NCBI GenBank assembly: GCA_944388995.1
Contig: CALXKN010000001.1
Span: 1-64,000 of the forward strand
DNA from: an uncultured Spirochaetota bacterium
GTDB lineage: Bacteria; Spirochaetota; Spirochaetia; JAFGXN01
Length of the DNA: 64,000 nt
Direction of reading: 5' to 3'
Shown here piece by piece: positions 27,071 to 36,121 of this stretch (within the stretch, counting starts at the first letter, position 1; each line of letters starts with the position of its first letter). The notes under the pieces are model-generated. The model was not told where the DNA came from. It saw only the letters and a list, made by a program, of their open reading frames with translations, and ran no database searches. A program made the translations under genes and the position numbers.

Positions 27071-28375
27071 TCAGTTTGCTGCCGCGGAGTTTGCCGGAAA
27101 ATCGTCGCGTCCGCCGTACCAGTTCTCCTGAGGTTCCAGCGCATAGAAGGCAAAGTAATCGGCAAAAAGCGTATCGTATGGTTTAATGATCCGTCCTCCG
27201 TTCGGTTCGTAAGATTTCAGATAAAGACCGTGGTCATTGTTCCACTGCCCCATTTCAATCGAATATTTAATCTGAATAGGATTAAACGCATCGTCGGCTA
27301 ACCGGGCCTGCTCCGCGGCCGTTTCCAACCAACCTTTTACGGAATCCCCTTTTTTGCGCTCCAGACGCTTTTCCCCGTCAAACCAAATGACGAAACCGTC
27401 AGGAGTCCAGAGCATACTCAGAATAAAAGCCTCTCCGTCTTTCATTTTCGGCTGCCGGGAAAGATTTCCCATAGCTCCGTAACCGTCATTCTGACGAAGT
27501 TCATCAATAGTTTTTAAATCATGCACTTCTCCGTACAAATCCTTTGAAGGAGGAGTCCCTCCTTTTTTCAGTTCTTCAACGCCGGGGTAACCGCCGTACC
27601 AATCCCAGCAGTGTTCCGCCTGCCATTGAAAATCTGTTGTATCCACCCATTCGTACATATCGTACTCATAAACCTGCTGTCCGTTGAATCCCTGCCACTG
27701 AGAAGGCGCTCTGTTGTTTTCGGTATACAAATCGGTTTTCCGTTTCATATCAGAGACATCCAGTGAAACGCCCGCTTCATCCAACATTTTCTGAGTCGGA
27801 AGAAACAGTGTCTTTTTTCCGTAAGCGCGGCTGAACGGGTTATTGCTTTCCGCCCACCACGCATCCCAATGCGCACGCGCGTGCTTATTCATAATGATGC
27901 GCGTCTCAAAATACCCGTAAGGGAACTGCCGCCGCGAATGAACGGCTCCCGTCAATCCGTATCCTGTCCGAATCCGGTTCCCGTCTTTGTCATACACAGG
28001 AACAGTCGGATCGTAGAGAGTCCAAAGCGCAAGAAATCCGTCCTGCAGCCTGACGGCCTTCGGCGACCAGTACGGCTGTTTGTAGCGGTCGTTCTTGTAG
28101 CCTTTCAGACCGTCGTCAAATACCACTTCTTCCGGCATTTCGTATCCATAATTGCCGAATTCGGGTTTTTCATACCCCGGGTTACCGATATCCCAATCCT
28201 CTTCAAAAGATTCCTGATTATCGAAATTATCGGCATAAGTCAGACTCAGACGGTAAGTCTTCCCGAAAGCCTCAACAGAGACCTCTTCCTTAGGACGGAC
28301 AGCCTGCAATTCCGGTAAGACAGTTGTACAGGCAATAAAGGCGAATCCGCACAACAGCAATAAAACTCTTTCCAT
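27071..28375 (-). CDS. GH16-family glycoside hydrolase lipoprotein
   Basis: A 434-residue secreted enzyme with a lipobox ending FIAC (C16). The GH16 catalytic signature ExDxxE is EYDMYE (E237 nucleophile, D239, E242 acid/base), preceded by a beta-strand block YGYFETRIIMNKHARAHWDAWW typical of the fold. GH16 members are endo-acting beta-galactanases, glucanases, agarases or mucin O-glycanases; the substrate cannot be read from the motif. The start at 28375 has AGAGG upstream. It is divergent from a GH20/GH95 pair, which argues for a shared glycan target. Confidence 0.88.
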   Translation of the reverse strand: MERVLLLLCGFAFIACTTVLPELQAVRPKEEVSVEAFGKTYRLSLTYADNFDNQESFEEDWDIGNPGYEKPEFGNYGYEMPEEVVFDDGLKGYKNDRYKQPYWSPKAVRLQDGFLALWTLYDPTVPVYDKDGNRIRTGYGLTGAVHSRRQFPYGYFETRIIMNKHARAHWDAWWAESNNPFSRAYGKKTLFLPTQKMLDEAGVSLDVSDMKRKTDLYTENNRAPSQWQGFNGQQVYEYDMYEWVDTTDFQWQAEHCWDWYGGYPGVEELKKGGTPPSKDLYGEVHDLKTIDELRQNDGYGAMGNLSRQPKMKDGEAFILSMLWTPDGFVIWFDGEKRLERKKGDSVKGWLETAAEQARLADDAFNPIQIKYSIEMGQWNNDHGLYLKSYEPNGGRIIKPYDTLFADYFAFYALEPQENWYGGRDDFPANSAAAN

Positions 28376-28396
28376 AACGGCAACCTCTTTCACATT

Positions 28397-28425
28397 ATCA
28401 TACCACACCGAACGGTCAAAAACAA
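28397..28425 (-). promoter_or_regulatory. Promoter of the GH16 gene
   Basis: On the minus strand TTGTTT (28420-28425), 17-bp spacer, TATGAT (28397-28402). It is about 45 bp from the divergent GH20 promoter, so one regulator could serve both. Confidence 0.65.
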
Positions 28426-28470
28426 GCAGGTGAAGAATTTCTGCCTGAAAACGAACTTTTTGTTTTATTA

Positions 28471-28499
28471 TTGAAAAAACACCGTCGGCTGTTTATTAT
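28471..28499 (+). promoter_or_regulatory. Promoter of the GH20-GH95 operon (leaderless arrangement)
   Basis: TTGAAA (28471-28476), 17-bp spacer, TATTAT (28494-28499); an overlapping TATAAT sits at 28497-28502. With the first choice, transcription would start on the ATG at 28506. There is no Shine-Dalgarno. Confidence 0.65.
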
Positions 28500-28505
28500 A
28501 ATAGA

Positions 28506-30374
28506 ATGAAAGTTTTTCAATTTTTTTCGATTCTGTTGCTTGCGCTCCTTTCCATTGCCGGATGTCTTTCCGTCGATGTTCAGGAAGAAGTTTCCCGTAT
28601 TGATACGGCGGAGTACCGCGCGCCGGTTGATCTAACGGCGGCTGAAGAGGCGCCGCGCGCGTTGATTCCGTTTCCCCGTGAAGTGATCTGGGGCAGCGGC
28701 GAACAGCCGCTTCCTCAGTGTTCCGTCAAAAAATCGATCGGAAAGCTGCCCTTTTCCGATTCGCCGGAAGCGTATTCGCTGACTGTCGGAAACGGCCGCG
28801 TCGACATCATGGCCTCTTCTGAACGGGGAATCCGCTATGCCGAGCTGACGCTGAATCAGCTGTCCGAGGGAGGAAGAAAACCGCTGCCCTCATGCGTTAT
28901 CCGCGACTGGCCGGCGTTTGAGATCCGCGGCTTTCATCAGGATACCGGCCGCAATTATCAGAGTCCCGAACGGCTCAAAGAGCAGATTCGGCGGTTGGCG
29001 GCGTACAAACTCAACACGTTTCACTGGCACATTACCGACAATCCCGGTTGGCGCGTCGAATGCAAAACCTATCCGATTCTCAACGACCCGAAGACGATGT
29101 ACCGTTCGGACTCCTTCTATACTTACGACGAAATCCGCGACGTCATCGCCTTTGCAAAAGAACAGGGAATGCAGATCATCATCGAACTCGATATGCCGGG
29201 ACACAGCAAATATTTCCCGAAGGCGTTCGGTTTTTCAATGGGATCAAAACGAGGCACGCAGATTTGCCGCGAACTGATTCGGGAATTCTGCGAAGAAATT
29301 CCCGTCGAGGATGCTCCGATTATTCACATCGGAGCCGATGAAGTGCGCGCACCGGTAATCGATGAGTTTATGGCAGAGATTGAGGCCGAATTGAAAGCGA
29401 ATAACCGAATCGGCATGGTTTGGCACCCGGGTATTCCGGCCCCGCCGTCGTTTATCGATCACATTTGGTTCGAAAACCACAAACAGAGCGGCCGCAAAAG
29501 CATCGATTCAAGCGGAATGTACACCAACACCCTCGACTACTTCAACGTCATCCAGGCGATTTATTTCAAGCAGCCGTGTGAAGTTCCCGAAGGTTCGGAG
29601 TTTGATTTGGGTGCGATTGTCTGCAACTGGAACGACGTTGCAGTCGCCGATGAACGCGATCCGATGCTCAACAACCCGGTTTACGCTTCGGGTCTCACCG
29701 GCGCCGAAATTTTTTGGAACGGCAACCCGACCGGCAGTCAGCGCTATAAACAGGTTCTGCCGCCGACAGGCAGCGAAGCGCTGAGAGCATTTGCCGAATT
29801 CGAAAACCGTCTTTTGATTCATAAAGAGCTGTATTTCAACGATGTCGGCGGCGAATTTGTTTACACGCGGCAAGCTGATCAAGTGTGGCAGCTGACGGGA
29901 CCGAACGGCGAAACGGCCGAAGCGCGCGGCGTATCGCTTTTACTCGGCGACTATTTTCCGAATGCCAAAAAACGACAGGCGGCGGTCTGCCGGTTGGAAG
30001 TCTTCGCCGACGAAGAAAAAGAGGTGCTGCTTCACGCCGGTTTTGACGTTCCGGGACGCGCCCACCGCTTTTACGGCGGCATTCCTCCGAAGGGAAAATG
30101 GGACCGCTACGGCAGTACGATTACGTTAAACGGCGAACCGGTCGCTCCGCCTGAGTGGAAGCAGCCGGGCGCCTACCGCCACGACATTGTCCAAACATGG
30201 GATCACCCGGTACAGGAGGTCCCGTGGACAGCCGAAGAACTCTACTGGCGCCGGCAACCGGTCCGTATACAGCTGAAAAAAGGAGTCAACGTTATCGAAA
30301 TCAAAGCGGTCAAAAATTCACCGAAACAGACCTGGATGACGGCATTTTGGATTGAAGAAATCGAAACCCGATGA
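28506..30374 (+). CDS. GH20 beta-N-acetylhexosaminidase lipoprotein
   Basis: A 622-residue secreted enzyme that removes terminal GlcNAc or GalNAc. Its lipobox is SIAGC (C20). An N-terminal GH20b-like domain (about 50-135) precedes the catalytic barrel, which opens with FEIRGFHQDTGRN and holds the catalytic pair D278-E279 in HIGADE; WHITDNPGWR and ELDMPGHS line the site. About 180 C-terminal residues form a separate beta-rich region. The gene overlaps the GH95 gene by 4 bp (ATGA). Confidence 0.93.
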   Translation: MKVFQFFSILLLALLSIAGCLSVDVQEEVSRIDTAEYRAPVDLTAAEEAPRALIPFPREVIWGSGEQPLPQCSVKKSIGKLPFSDSPEAYSLTVGNGRVDIMASSERGIRYAELTLNQLSEGGRKPLPSCVIRDWPAFEIRGFHQDTGRNYQSPERLKEQIRRLAAYKLNTFHWHITDNPGWRVECKTYPILNDPKTMYRSDSFYTYDEIRDVIAFAKEQGMQIIIELDMPGHSKYFPKAFGFSMGSKRGTQICRELIREFCEEIPVEDAPIIHIGADEVRAPVIDEFMAEIEAELKANNRIGMVWHPGIPAPPSFIDHIWFENHKQSGRKSIDSSGMYTNTLDYFNVIQAIYFKQPCEVPEGSEFDLGAIVCNWNDVAVADERDPMLNNPVYASGLTGAEIFWNGNPTGSQRYKQVLPPTGSEALRAFAEFENRLLIHKELYFNDVGGEFVYTRQADQVWQLTGPNGETAEARGVSLLLGDYFPNAKKRQAAVCRLEVFADEEKEVLLHAGFDVPGRAHRFYGGIPPKGKWDRYGSTITLNGEPVAPPEWKQPGAYRHDIVQTWDHPVQEVPWTAEELYWRRQPVRIQLKKGVNVIEIKAVKNSPKQTWMTAFWIEEIETR

Positions 30375-32827
30375 ACTCTTCGCTCTCTCCGGTCATTCTC
30401 ATAGGGACGATTCTCACAGGAACGCTTTTCTTTTCTCCCAATGCCTCTGCAGCCGAATCGGCCGATAAAGTCCTTTTCTACAAAAAACCGGCACAAAATT
30501 GGGAACAGGAAGCTCTTCCGATCGGAAACGGATGGATGGGCGCTTCTCTTTTCGGAGGAGTTTCCCATGAACGGATTCTTCTGAACGAAAAGACACTCTG
30601 GGAAGGAGGTCCGGGAGAATGGACCGGGTACGGCAAACCCGATCCCGGTAAAGGCGCCTTTGCCTTACCGGAAATCAGAAAAGCCGTCGCCGAAGGCCGC
30701 TACGAAGAAGCTCATCGTCTTTCGCAAAAGTATCTGACGGGTAACGGAACAGGAAAAGGAGCATATCAGCCTCTCGGAACCCTCGATCTTCATTTCCCCG
30801 AACTCGGAGAAAACCCCCGAAATTATATACGAAAATTGGATACATCCGTCGCTCTTCATTCCGTTACTTTCAGCTCGGACGGGACACATTATACCCGAAC
30901 GGCATTTGCCTCTTACCCCGATAAAGCAATGCTCTTCGCACTGACGGCAGACACCGAACGGAAAATCACATTCGGATTGCAGTGGGAACCGGTAACGGAT
31001 ACGAACAACTATTACGACCGATATCGCAACGAATTCCCCTGCTTAAATCCGAACGTCGGGAGAGGACGCAGGGAAACGGTATCGACAGTCTGTATCGACA
31101 GCCGGACGGCACGAATGACAGTCGAAGGAATCCTGAACAACAACGGCATGAAATACGCCGCCGTCATTTACATAAAAGCCGTCAACGGTACGATCGCTGC
31201 CGACGGCGAATCGGTGACTGTTCGGGGCGCCGACAGTGCCGTTCTCTTTTTCTCCGCGGCAACAGACTACATCAACGAATACCCTTTGTACAAAAGCCGT
31301 CGGTCACCTCTCAAAACGGCCGACAAATTGGCCCGTGAAGCCTGCCGAAAAGGGATCGACCGAATACTCGAGAATCACCGGCGCGACTATACGAATCTCT
31401 TTGACAGAACAACTCTCCGTTTTTCGACCCGATCCGATTCGAAAACGGATATTCCGACCGATAAACGCTTGCGCCGTTTTGCCGTCAGCAGAGACCCGCT
31501 GTTTTTGGAACTGCTTTTTAATTACGGAAAATATCTGCTGATTTCTTCTTCCCGTGAAGGCTCTCTGCCGCTCAACTTACAGGGATTGTGGAATGCCTAC
31601 ACCGATCCGCCGTGGAGCAGCGACTACCATACCAATATCAACCTTCAAATGGCCTACTGGCCCGCCGAGCCTCTCGATCTGGGAGAGGTCCACAAACCGC
31701 TGCTCGACTACATTCCGACACTGGTTCAACCGGGAGAAATCACCGCCCGTCACTATTACGGCACCGACGGATGGGTCTGCCATACAAGCAACAACCCTTT
31801 TGGGGAAACGCAGCCCGGCTGGGGAATTGTCTGGGGCCATTTTCCCGGAGCGGCAGCCTGGCTCTGCCGCCATTTATGGGATCACTACCTGTATACGCAG
31901 GATACCGCTTTTCTGAAAGAGATCTATCCGACGATCAAAGGCGCCGCGCAATTTTGGGTCGATTGGCTGATTGAAGACGAAACCGGTCATCTGATCTCCT
32001 CTCCTTCTTATTCTCCCGAGCACGGCACCGTGTCGGCCGGCGCGTCAATGGATTTCCAAATCGCACACGAAATCCTGAAAACCGTCGTTTCCGCTTCCGA
32101 AATTCTCGAAACCGACGAGCGGGAGCGGGAGGATTGGCGCTCCTGTTTGAAACGGATTCCGCAACCGAAAATCGGACGGTGGGGACAGCTCCAGGAGTGG
32201 GCCAAAGACATCGATTCGAAGACAAACAAACACCGCCATATTTCTCATTTGTACGCCCTACATCCGGGAACTCAAATTTCTCCGATTACGACACCCGAGT
32301 TGGCAAAAGCGGCTGCCGTTACGCTAAAAGCCCGAGGCGATAAGGGCACCGGGTGGTCGATGGCATGGAAAATGAATTTCCATGCCCGTCTGGGGAACGG
32401 CGACCACTCGTACCGGCTGCTGAGGAATTTTGTCAAGCCGACTTCGCGGTCGGAAATTGCCCTTTCCGGCGGCGGCTTTTATAAAAATTTGTGGGATGCC
32501 CACCCTCCGTTTCAGATTGACGGTAACTTCGGACTTGTCTCCGCCTTTATCGAATGGCTGCTGCAAAGCGGTAACGGAGAGATTCATCTGCTGCCGGCGC
32601 TGCCTTCGGCTATCGCAAGCGGCCGCTTTTCCGGTTTTAAAGCGGCCGGCGGGTTTACCGTATTCGCATCGTGGGAACAGGGGCAACTGACGGAAGCCGT
32701 TATCCGTTCCGATGCCGGAAAACCGTTAACGGTTCGCTACGCCGGCAAAACAATCGATATCGAACTGCAGCGGGGCGAATCGGTCCGGCTCAACGGCAAT
32801 CCGGAAATTCTTTTTTCGGAACGATAA
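30371..32827 (+). CDS. GH95 alpha-L-fucosidase, secreted
   Basis: An 818-residue enzyme with a cleavable signal peptide (cut near ASA-AES), so it is periplasmic or released. GH95 landmarks: the N-terminal WEQEALPIGNGWMGASLFGG, NEKTLWEGGP, the catalytic pair N422 and N424 in HTNINLQMAYWP (compare N421/N423 of Bifidobacterium AfcA), SPSYSPEHG carrying the general acid, and D717 in FQIDGNFG. The family cleaves alpha-1,2-linked fucose, the cap of many mucin and milk glycans; some members take alpha-galactose. Translationally coupled to the GH20 gene. Confidence 0.94.
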   Translation: MNSSLSPVILIGTILTGTLFFSPNASAAESADKVLFYKKPAQNWEQEALPIGNGWMGASLFGGVSHERILLNEKTLWEGGPGEWTGYGKPDPGKGAFALPEIRKAVAEGRYEEAHRLSQKYLTGNGTGKGAYQPLGTLDLHFPELGENPRNYIRKLDTSVALHSVTFSSDGTHYTRTAFASYPDKAMLFALTADTERKITFGLQWEPVTDTNNYYDRYRNEFPCLNPNVGRGRRETVSTVCIDSRTARMTVEGILNNNGMKYAAVIYIKAVNGTIAADGESVTVRGADSAVLFFSAATDYINEYPLYKSRRSPLKTADKLAREACRKGIDRILENHRRDYTNLFDRTTLRFSTRSDSKTDIPTDKRLRRFAVSRDPLFLELLFNYGKYLLISSSREGSLPLNLQGLWNAYTDPPWSSDYHTNINLQMAYWPAEPLDLGEVHKPLLDYIPTLVQPGEITARHYYGTDGWVCHTSNNPFGETQPGWGIVWGHFPGAAAWLCRHLWDHYLYTQDTAFLKEIYPTIKGAAQFWVDWLIEDETGHLISSPSYSPEHGTVSAGASMDFQIAHEILKTVVSASEILETDEREREDWRSCLKRIPQPKIGRWGQLQEWAKDIDSKTNKHRHISHLYALHPGTQISPITTPELAKAAAVTLKARGDKGTGWSMAWKMNFHARLGNGDHSYRLLRNFVKPTSRSEIALSGGGFYKNLWDAHPPFQIDGNFGLVSAFIEWLLQSGNGEIHLLPALPSAIASGRFSGFKAAGGFTVFASWEQGQLTEAVIRSDAGKPLTVRYAGKTIDIELQRGESVRLNGNPEILFSER

Positions 32828-32835
32828 TCACGCGC

Positions 32836-32884
32836 TGCCGAAAACGGCACCTTCTTCAAACAAGAAGGGCGCCCGCCGCCCTTC
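32836..32884 (+). promoter_or_regulatory. Cluster of hairpins before lysS
   Basis: Three possible hairpins: TGCCG/CGGCA (32836-32849), CCTTCTT/AAGAAGG (32850-32868) and GAAGGGCG/CGCCCTTC (32864-32884). The last two share bases and cannot form together. None has a U-run, so a terminator role for the GH95 transcript is uncertain. All lie upstream of the lysS promoter. Confidence 0.4.
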
Positions 32885-32891
32885 CCGTCTC

Positions 32892-32920
32892 TTGACTTTC
32901 GTTTCCGACAAAGTTATAAT
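32892..32920 (+). promoter_or_regulatory. lysS promoter (leaderless arrangement)
   Basis: TTGACT (32892-32897), 17-bp spacer, perfect TATAAT (32915-32920), then six bases and the ATG at 32927. Transcription should start on the A of the start codon. This is the clearest leaderless arrangement in the window. Confidence 0.85.
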
Positions 32921-32926
32921 CGCATC

Positions 32927-34492
32927 ATGGCAGATTCGTTTCACTGGGCCGACATTACGGCCGATAAAATCATCCGCGAAAAAGGCGGCAAAGAGCTTTA
33001 CGTCTGCGCGTCGGGCATTACACCGTCCGGCACGGTTCATATCGGTAATTTCCGCGAAATCATCTCCGTTGCACTGACAGTCCGCGCATTGCGCGAAAAA
33101 GGCAAAAAGGTTCGTTTTCTCTATTCATGGGACGATTACGATGTTTTCCGCAAAGTGCCGAAAAATATGCCGCAGCAGGAGCTTCTCGAAACGTTTTTAA
33201 GGCAGCCGATTACGTCGGTTCCCGATGTTTACGGACTCTATGACAGCTATGCGCAGTACAACGAAAAAACTCTCGAAAAACTGCTGCCGATTGTCGGAGT
33301 CGAGCCTGAGTTTATTTATCAGTCCGTAAAATACCGAAACGGTGATTATGCCGATCAAATCAAACGAGCGTTGGACAATAAAGACGAAATCCGCCGCATT
33401 CTGAACGAACACCGAACGGCGCCGCTTCCCGAAGATTGGCTGCCGGTCTCCGTTTTTTGCGAAAAGTGCCGCCGTGATACCACCGATGTTTACGATTACG
33501 ACGGCGAACATACGCTGCGTTACCGTTGTTCATCCTGCGGCGCCGACGAAGCGCTCGATTTATACAGAACCGAATCGGCAAAACTGCCGTGGCGCATCGA
33601 TTGGCCGATGCGGTGGGCTTTTGAAAAAGTCGATTTTGAACCGGCGGGCAAAGATCACCACTCGGAGGGAGGCAGCTTCGACACTGCCAAAAAAATTGTT
33701 GCGGTTTTCGGAGGAGAGGCTCCCGTCACGTTTCAGTATGATTTTATTTCGATCAAAGGTCGGGGCGGAAAAATTTCTTCATCCGGCGGCGACGTCATCG
33801 GTTTGGACGACGTGTTGGAAGTCTACACACCGGAAGTGACCCGTTATCTTTTCGCGGGAACCCGCCCGAATACTGAGTTTGCCGTTTCATTCGATTTGGA
33901 CGTTCTTAAAATTTATGAAGATTACGAATCGTGCGAACGTCTCTATTTTACGCAAAATCCAACTCCAAAAGAACAATCCAAAAAAGCGAAGAGCGACCGC
34001 ATCTATGAACTCTCTCAAGTCAAAGAAGTTCCTTCGGAGTGTCCGTATCAGATTTCGATTCGCCACCTTTGCAATCTGCTGCAGATTCACGACGGCAGCA
34101 TCGATGCCGTCCTTCGCTCGCTCAAAGATTTAAAACCGTCTCAAGAAGCGAGACTGCGGCAGAAAAGCGAATGCGCTTGGAATTGGATTACGAAATTTGC
34201 TCCCGAAGAGTTCCGCTTTTCTTTGCGTTCGGCCGATTCGCCGAAACCGGCAGCCGAAAACGGTTTGGCTGCTGTCATGAGCGACGTTCGGAATTTGGTT
34301 GCCGAAAAAATGGACAACTGCGACGAAAAAACATTCGGAGAGGCGGTTTATGCTTCCATGCAGGAACACAACGTCGCTTCCGCCGACTTTTTCACACTGA
34401 TGTATCAAACGCTGATCGGCAAAGACAAAGGGCCTCGGCTGATTAATTTCATGTACGCCATCGGCCGCGAACGGCTTTTGTCGCTGCTTTGA
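32927..34492 (+). CDS. lysS: Lysyl-tRNA synthetase, class I
   Basis: A 521-residue class I LysRS, a form found in archaea, spirochaetes and some alphaproteobacteria instead of the common class II enzyme. The Rossmann signatures are HIGN (38-41, in SGTVHIGNF) and KISSS (282-286). A four-cysteine zinc-ribbon-like insertion (CEKC...CSSC, about residues 179-206) sits in the catalytic domain, and an alpha-helical anticodon-binding region fills the C-terminus. No Shine-Dalgarno precedes the ATG. This gene is one of the best taxonomic clues in the window. Confidence 0.96.
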   Translation: MADSFHWADITADKIIREKGGKELYVCASGITPSGTVHIGNFREIISVALTVRALREKGKKVRFLYSWDDYDVFRKVPKNMPQQELLETFLRQPITSVPDVYGLYDSYAQYNEKTLEKLLPIVGVEPEFIYQSVKYRNGDYADQIKRALDNKDEIRRILNEHRTAPLPEDWLPVSVFCEKCRRDTTDVYDYDGEHTLRYRCSSCGADEALDLYRTESAKLPWRIDWPMRWAFEKVDFEPAGKDHHSEGGSFDTAKKIVAVFGGEAPVTFQYDFISIKGRGGKISSSGGDVIGLDDVLEVYTPEVTRYLFAGTRPNTEFAVSFDLDVLKIYEDYESCERLYFTQNPTPKEQSKKAKSDRIYELSQVKEVPSECPYQISIRHLCNLLQIHDGSIDAVLRSLKDLKPSQEARLRQKSECAWNWITKFAPEEFRFSLRSADSPKPAAENGLAAVMSDVRNLVAEKMDNCDEKTFGEAVYASMQEHNVASADFFTLMYQTLIGKDKGPRLINFMYAIGRERLLSLL

Positions 34493-34555
34493 TCCGGAAA
34501 AGGCGGTTTTTTTCAAAAAAGATCGGTTTCGGCATTATTAATACCGGAGGTCTTT

Positions 34556-35566
34556 ATGAGAAAAACCGTCTTTTTTTTATCCTTTCTTTTTGTTTCCTGT
34601 CCGATACTGACCATCGGAGGAAAAGCGCTTTCGGCCGACTTTTCCCCGCCCCGTTTTCTGGAAGCTTCGGTTCCCGATAACGAAAGTCTCCGGCTGACAT
34701 TCGACAAAAAATGCGCCGTCGCCGGAGAGCGTCTGGTGATCGGCGGATTGTCTGTTACAGGAATCCAAACCGGGGAAGACGGCGTCATCACCATCCGGAC
34801 AGAGCCGCAGGAACCGGGAAAAGAGTATGTCATTGACATTTCCGTCACGGACGACGCCGGAAACACAACGACACTGCTGTGGGCGTTTTACGGCTTCAAC
34901 TCCCGCCTTCCTTCCGTCCGGCTGAATGAAATTTCCGTCAATGCAAGCGGGAACAATCACGCCGACGCGGTGGAACTGCTCTGCCTTTCGGACGGAAATC
35001 TTGCCGGGCTTTGCCTGTATGAAGGCTCGCCCGCCGACTTCGATACGCTGTTTGTTTTCCCCAACGTTGAAGTCAGGAAAGGCGAAATGATTCTGGTTCA
35101 CTACAAACCCGAAGGTTTACCGGAAGAGGTTCAGGAAACCGGCGCTCTTGATGAGTCGGGAGGGAAAAATTCCCATCCCAACGCCCGCGATTTTTGGGTG
35201 GAAGGAGGCGACGGACTGACGGCCACAAACGGCGCACTGACGCTTTACAACACTCCCGGCGGCCGCCTCATTGAAGCATTCCTTTACTCCAATCGGACGA
35301 CCGCCTCCGATACGGCCTACAACGGCTTCGGCAGCGATTCGTTTTTAATCAATGTGACGGAAATCACTGAAGCCGGCGGTTGGAATTGGCCGCTCGGGCA
35401 GCCGCGGCCGGAAGACTGCGTTCACTCAAAAGGAATCACATCAACCCGTACTGTCAACCGCCGTCCGGATTCCCCTCCGGGAACAAAGGAGAGCTGGTTT
35501 ATCGGTGCGACAGGCACCGCCTCACTCGGCGAAACCAACACAACGGAAGAATATTCGCCTTCCTGA
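34556..35566 (+). CDS. Lipoprotein with a lamin-tail-like domain
   Basis: A 336-residue exported protein. The signal peptide ends in FVSC, a relaxed spirochaetal lipobox. Residues ~28-112 look like an Ig-like domain (ending DDAGNTTTLLWAF), and residues ~115-270 resemble a lamin-tail domain (RLNEISVNASG, then ADAVELLCLSDGNLAG, then GEMILVHYKPEG). Such proteins are surface or periplasmic and often linked to nucleases or adhesion; no catalytic motif is visible. Strong GGAGG ribosome-binding site. Confidence 0.65.
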   Translation: MRKTVFFLSFLFVSCPILTIGGKALSADFSPPRFLEASVPDNESLRLTFDKKCAVAGERLVIGGLSVTGIQTGEDGVITIRTEPQEPGKEYVIDISVTDDAGNTTTLLWAFYGFNSRLPSVRLNEISVNASGNNHADAVELLCLSDGNLAGLCLYEGSPADFDTLFVFPNVEVRKGEMILVHYKPEGLPEEVQETGALDESGGKNSHPNARDFWVEGGDGLTATNGALTLYNTPGGRLIEAFLYSNRTTASDTAYNGFGSDSFLINVTEITEAGGWNWPLGQPRPEDCVHSKGITSTRTVNRRPDSPPGTKESWFIGATGTASLGETNTTEEYSPS

Positions 35567-35593
35567 TATTTTTTTCACAAATTTTGTCAGAAA

Positions 35594-35618
35594 AATGATT
35601 TTTTCGGCATTAATCATT
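35594..35618 (+). promoter_or_regulatory. Inverted repeat upstream of ssb
   Basis: AATGATT (35594-35600) and AATCATT (35612-35618) form a 7-bp inverted repeat with an 11-bp spacer in the AT-rich region before ssb. It could be an operator; a promoter here is not clear. Confidence 0.35.
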
Positions 35619-35654
35619 ATGTAAATACGGACACAGTTCCGAATGGAGGTTTTT

Positions 35655-36053
35655 ATGAACAACTTAAATTCCATTTTAATCGAAGGTAATTTGGTCAAAG
35701 ATCCGGTTCTTCGATCCACTCCGAACGGCACCCCCGTGTGCCTCTTTTCCGTCGCAACAAACCGTTTTTTCAAGCAAAACGATGAACTGCAGAAGGAAGT
35801 CTCCTACTTCGATATTGAGTCGTGGGCGGCAACGGCACAGACCTGCGGCAGCACACTGACAAAAGGACGCGGCGTCCGCGTTGTCGGGCGGCTGAAGCAG
35901 GATCGGTGGAACGACGAAAACGGCGCGCCGAAAAGCCGTATAAAAATCGTCGCCGAACACGTCGAATTTAAACCCGTCGCCGCTCAGAATCACATGAATG
36001 TCGGAGAAAAAGCTCCCGATTTCGGGGGAAGTGAAAAAAATACAGAATCCTGA
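35655..36053 (+). CDS. ssb: Single-stranded DNA-binding protein
   Basis: A 132-residue OB-fold protein that coats single-stranded DNA. It has the typical N-terminus NSILIEGNLVKDPVLR, FSVATNRFF, and the FDIESWAATAQ and GRGVRVVGRLKQDRW strands. It ends in GGSEKNTES and lacks the acidic DDDIPF-like tip that recruits partner proteins in most bacterial SSBs. The start at 35655 has GGAGG at 35644-35648; an in-frame ATG 12 bp earlier does not. Confidence 0.93.
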   Translation: MNNLNSILIEGNLVKDPVLRSTPNGTPVCLFSVATNRFFKQNDELQKEVSYFDIESWAATAQTCGSTLTKGRGVRVVGRLKQDRWNDENGAPKSRIKIVAEHVEFKPVAAQNHMNVGEKAPDFGGSEKNTES

Positions 36054-36062
36054 AGAAAAAAT

Positions 36063-36091
36063 TTGCCGGCAGGCCGTTTTTTTAGTATCAT
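36063..36091 (+). promoter_or_regulatory. trxA promoter
   Basis: TTGCCG (36063-36068), 17-bp spacer, TATCAT (36086-36091), with a GGAGAG ribosome-binding site downstream. Confidence 0.65.
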
Positions 36092-36121
36092 ATAAACAGA
36101 TTAAATAAACGGAGAGATTTT

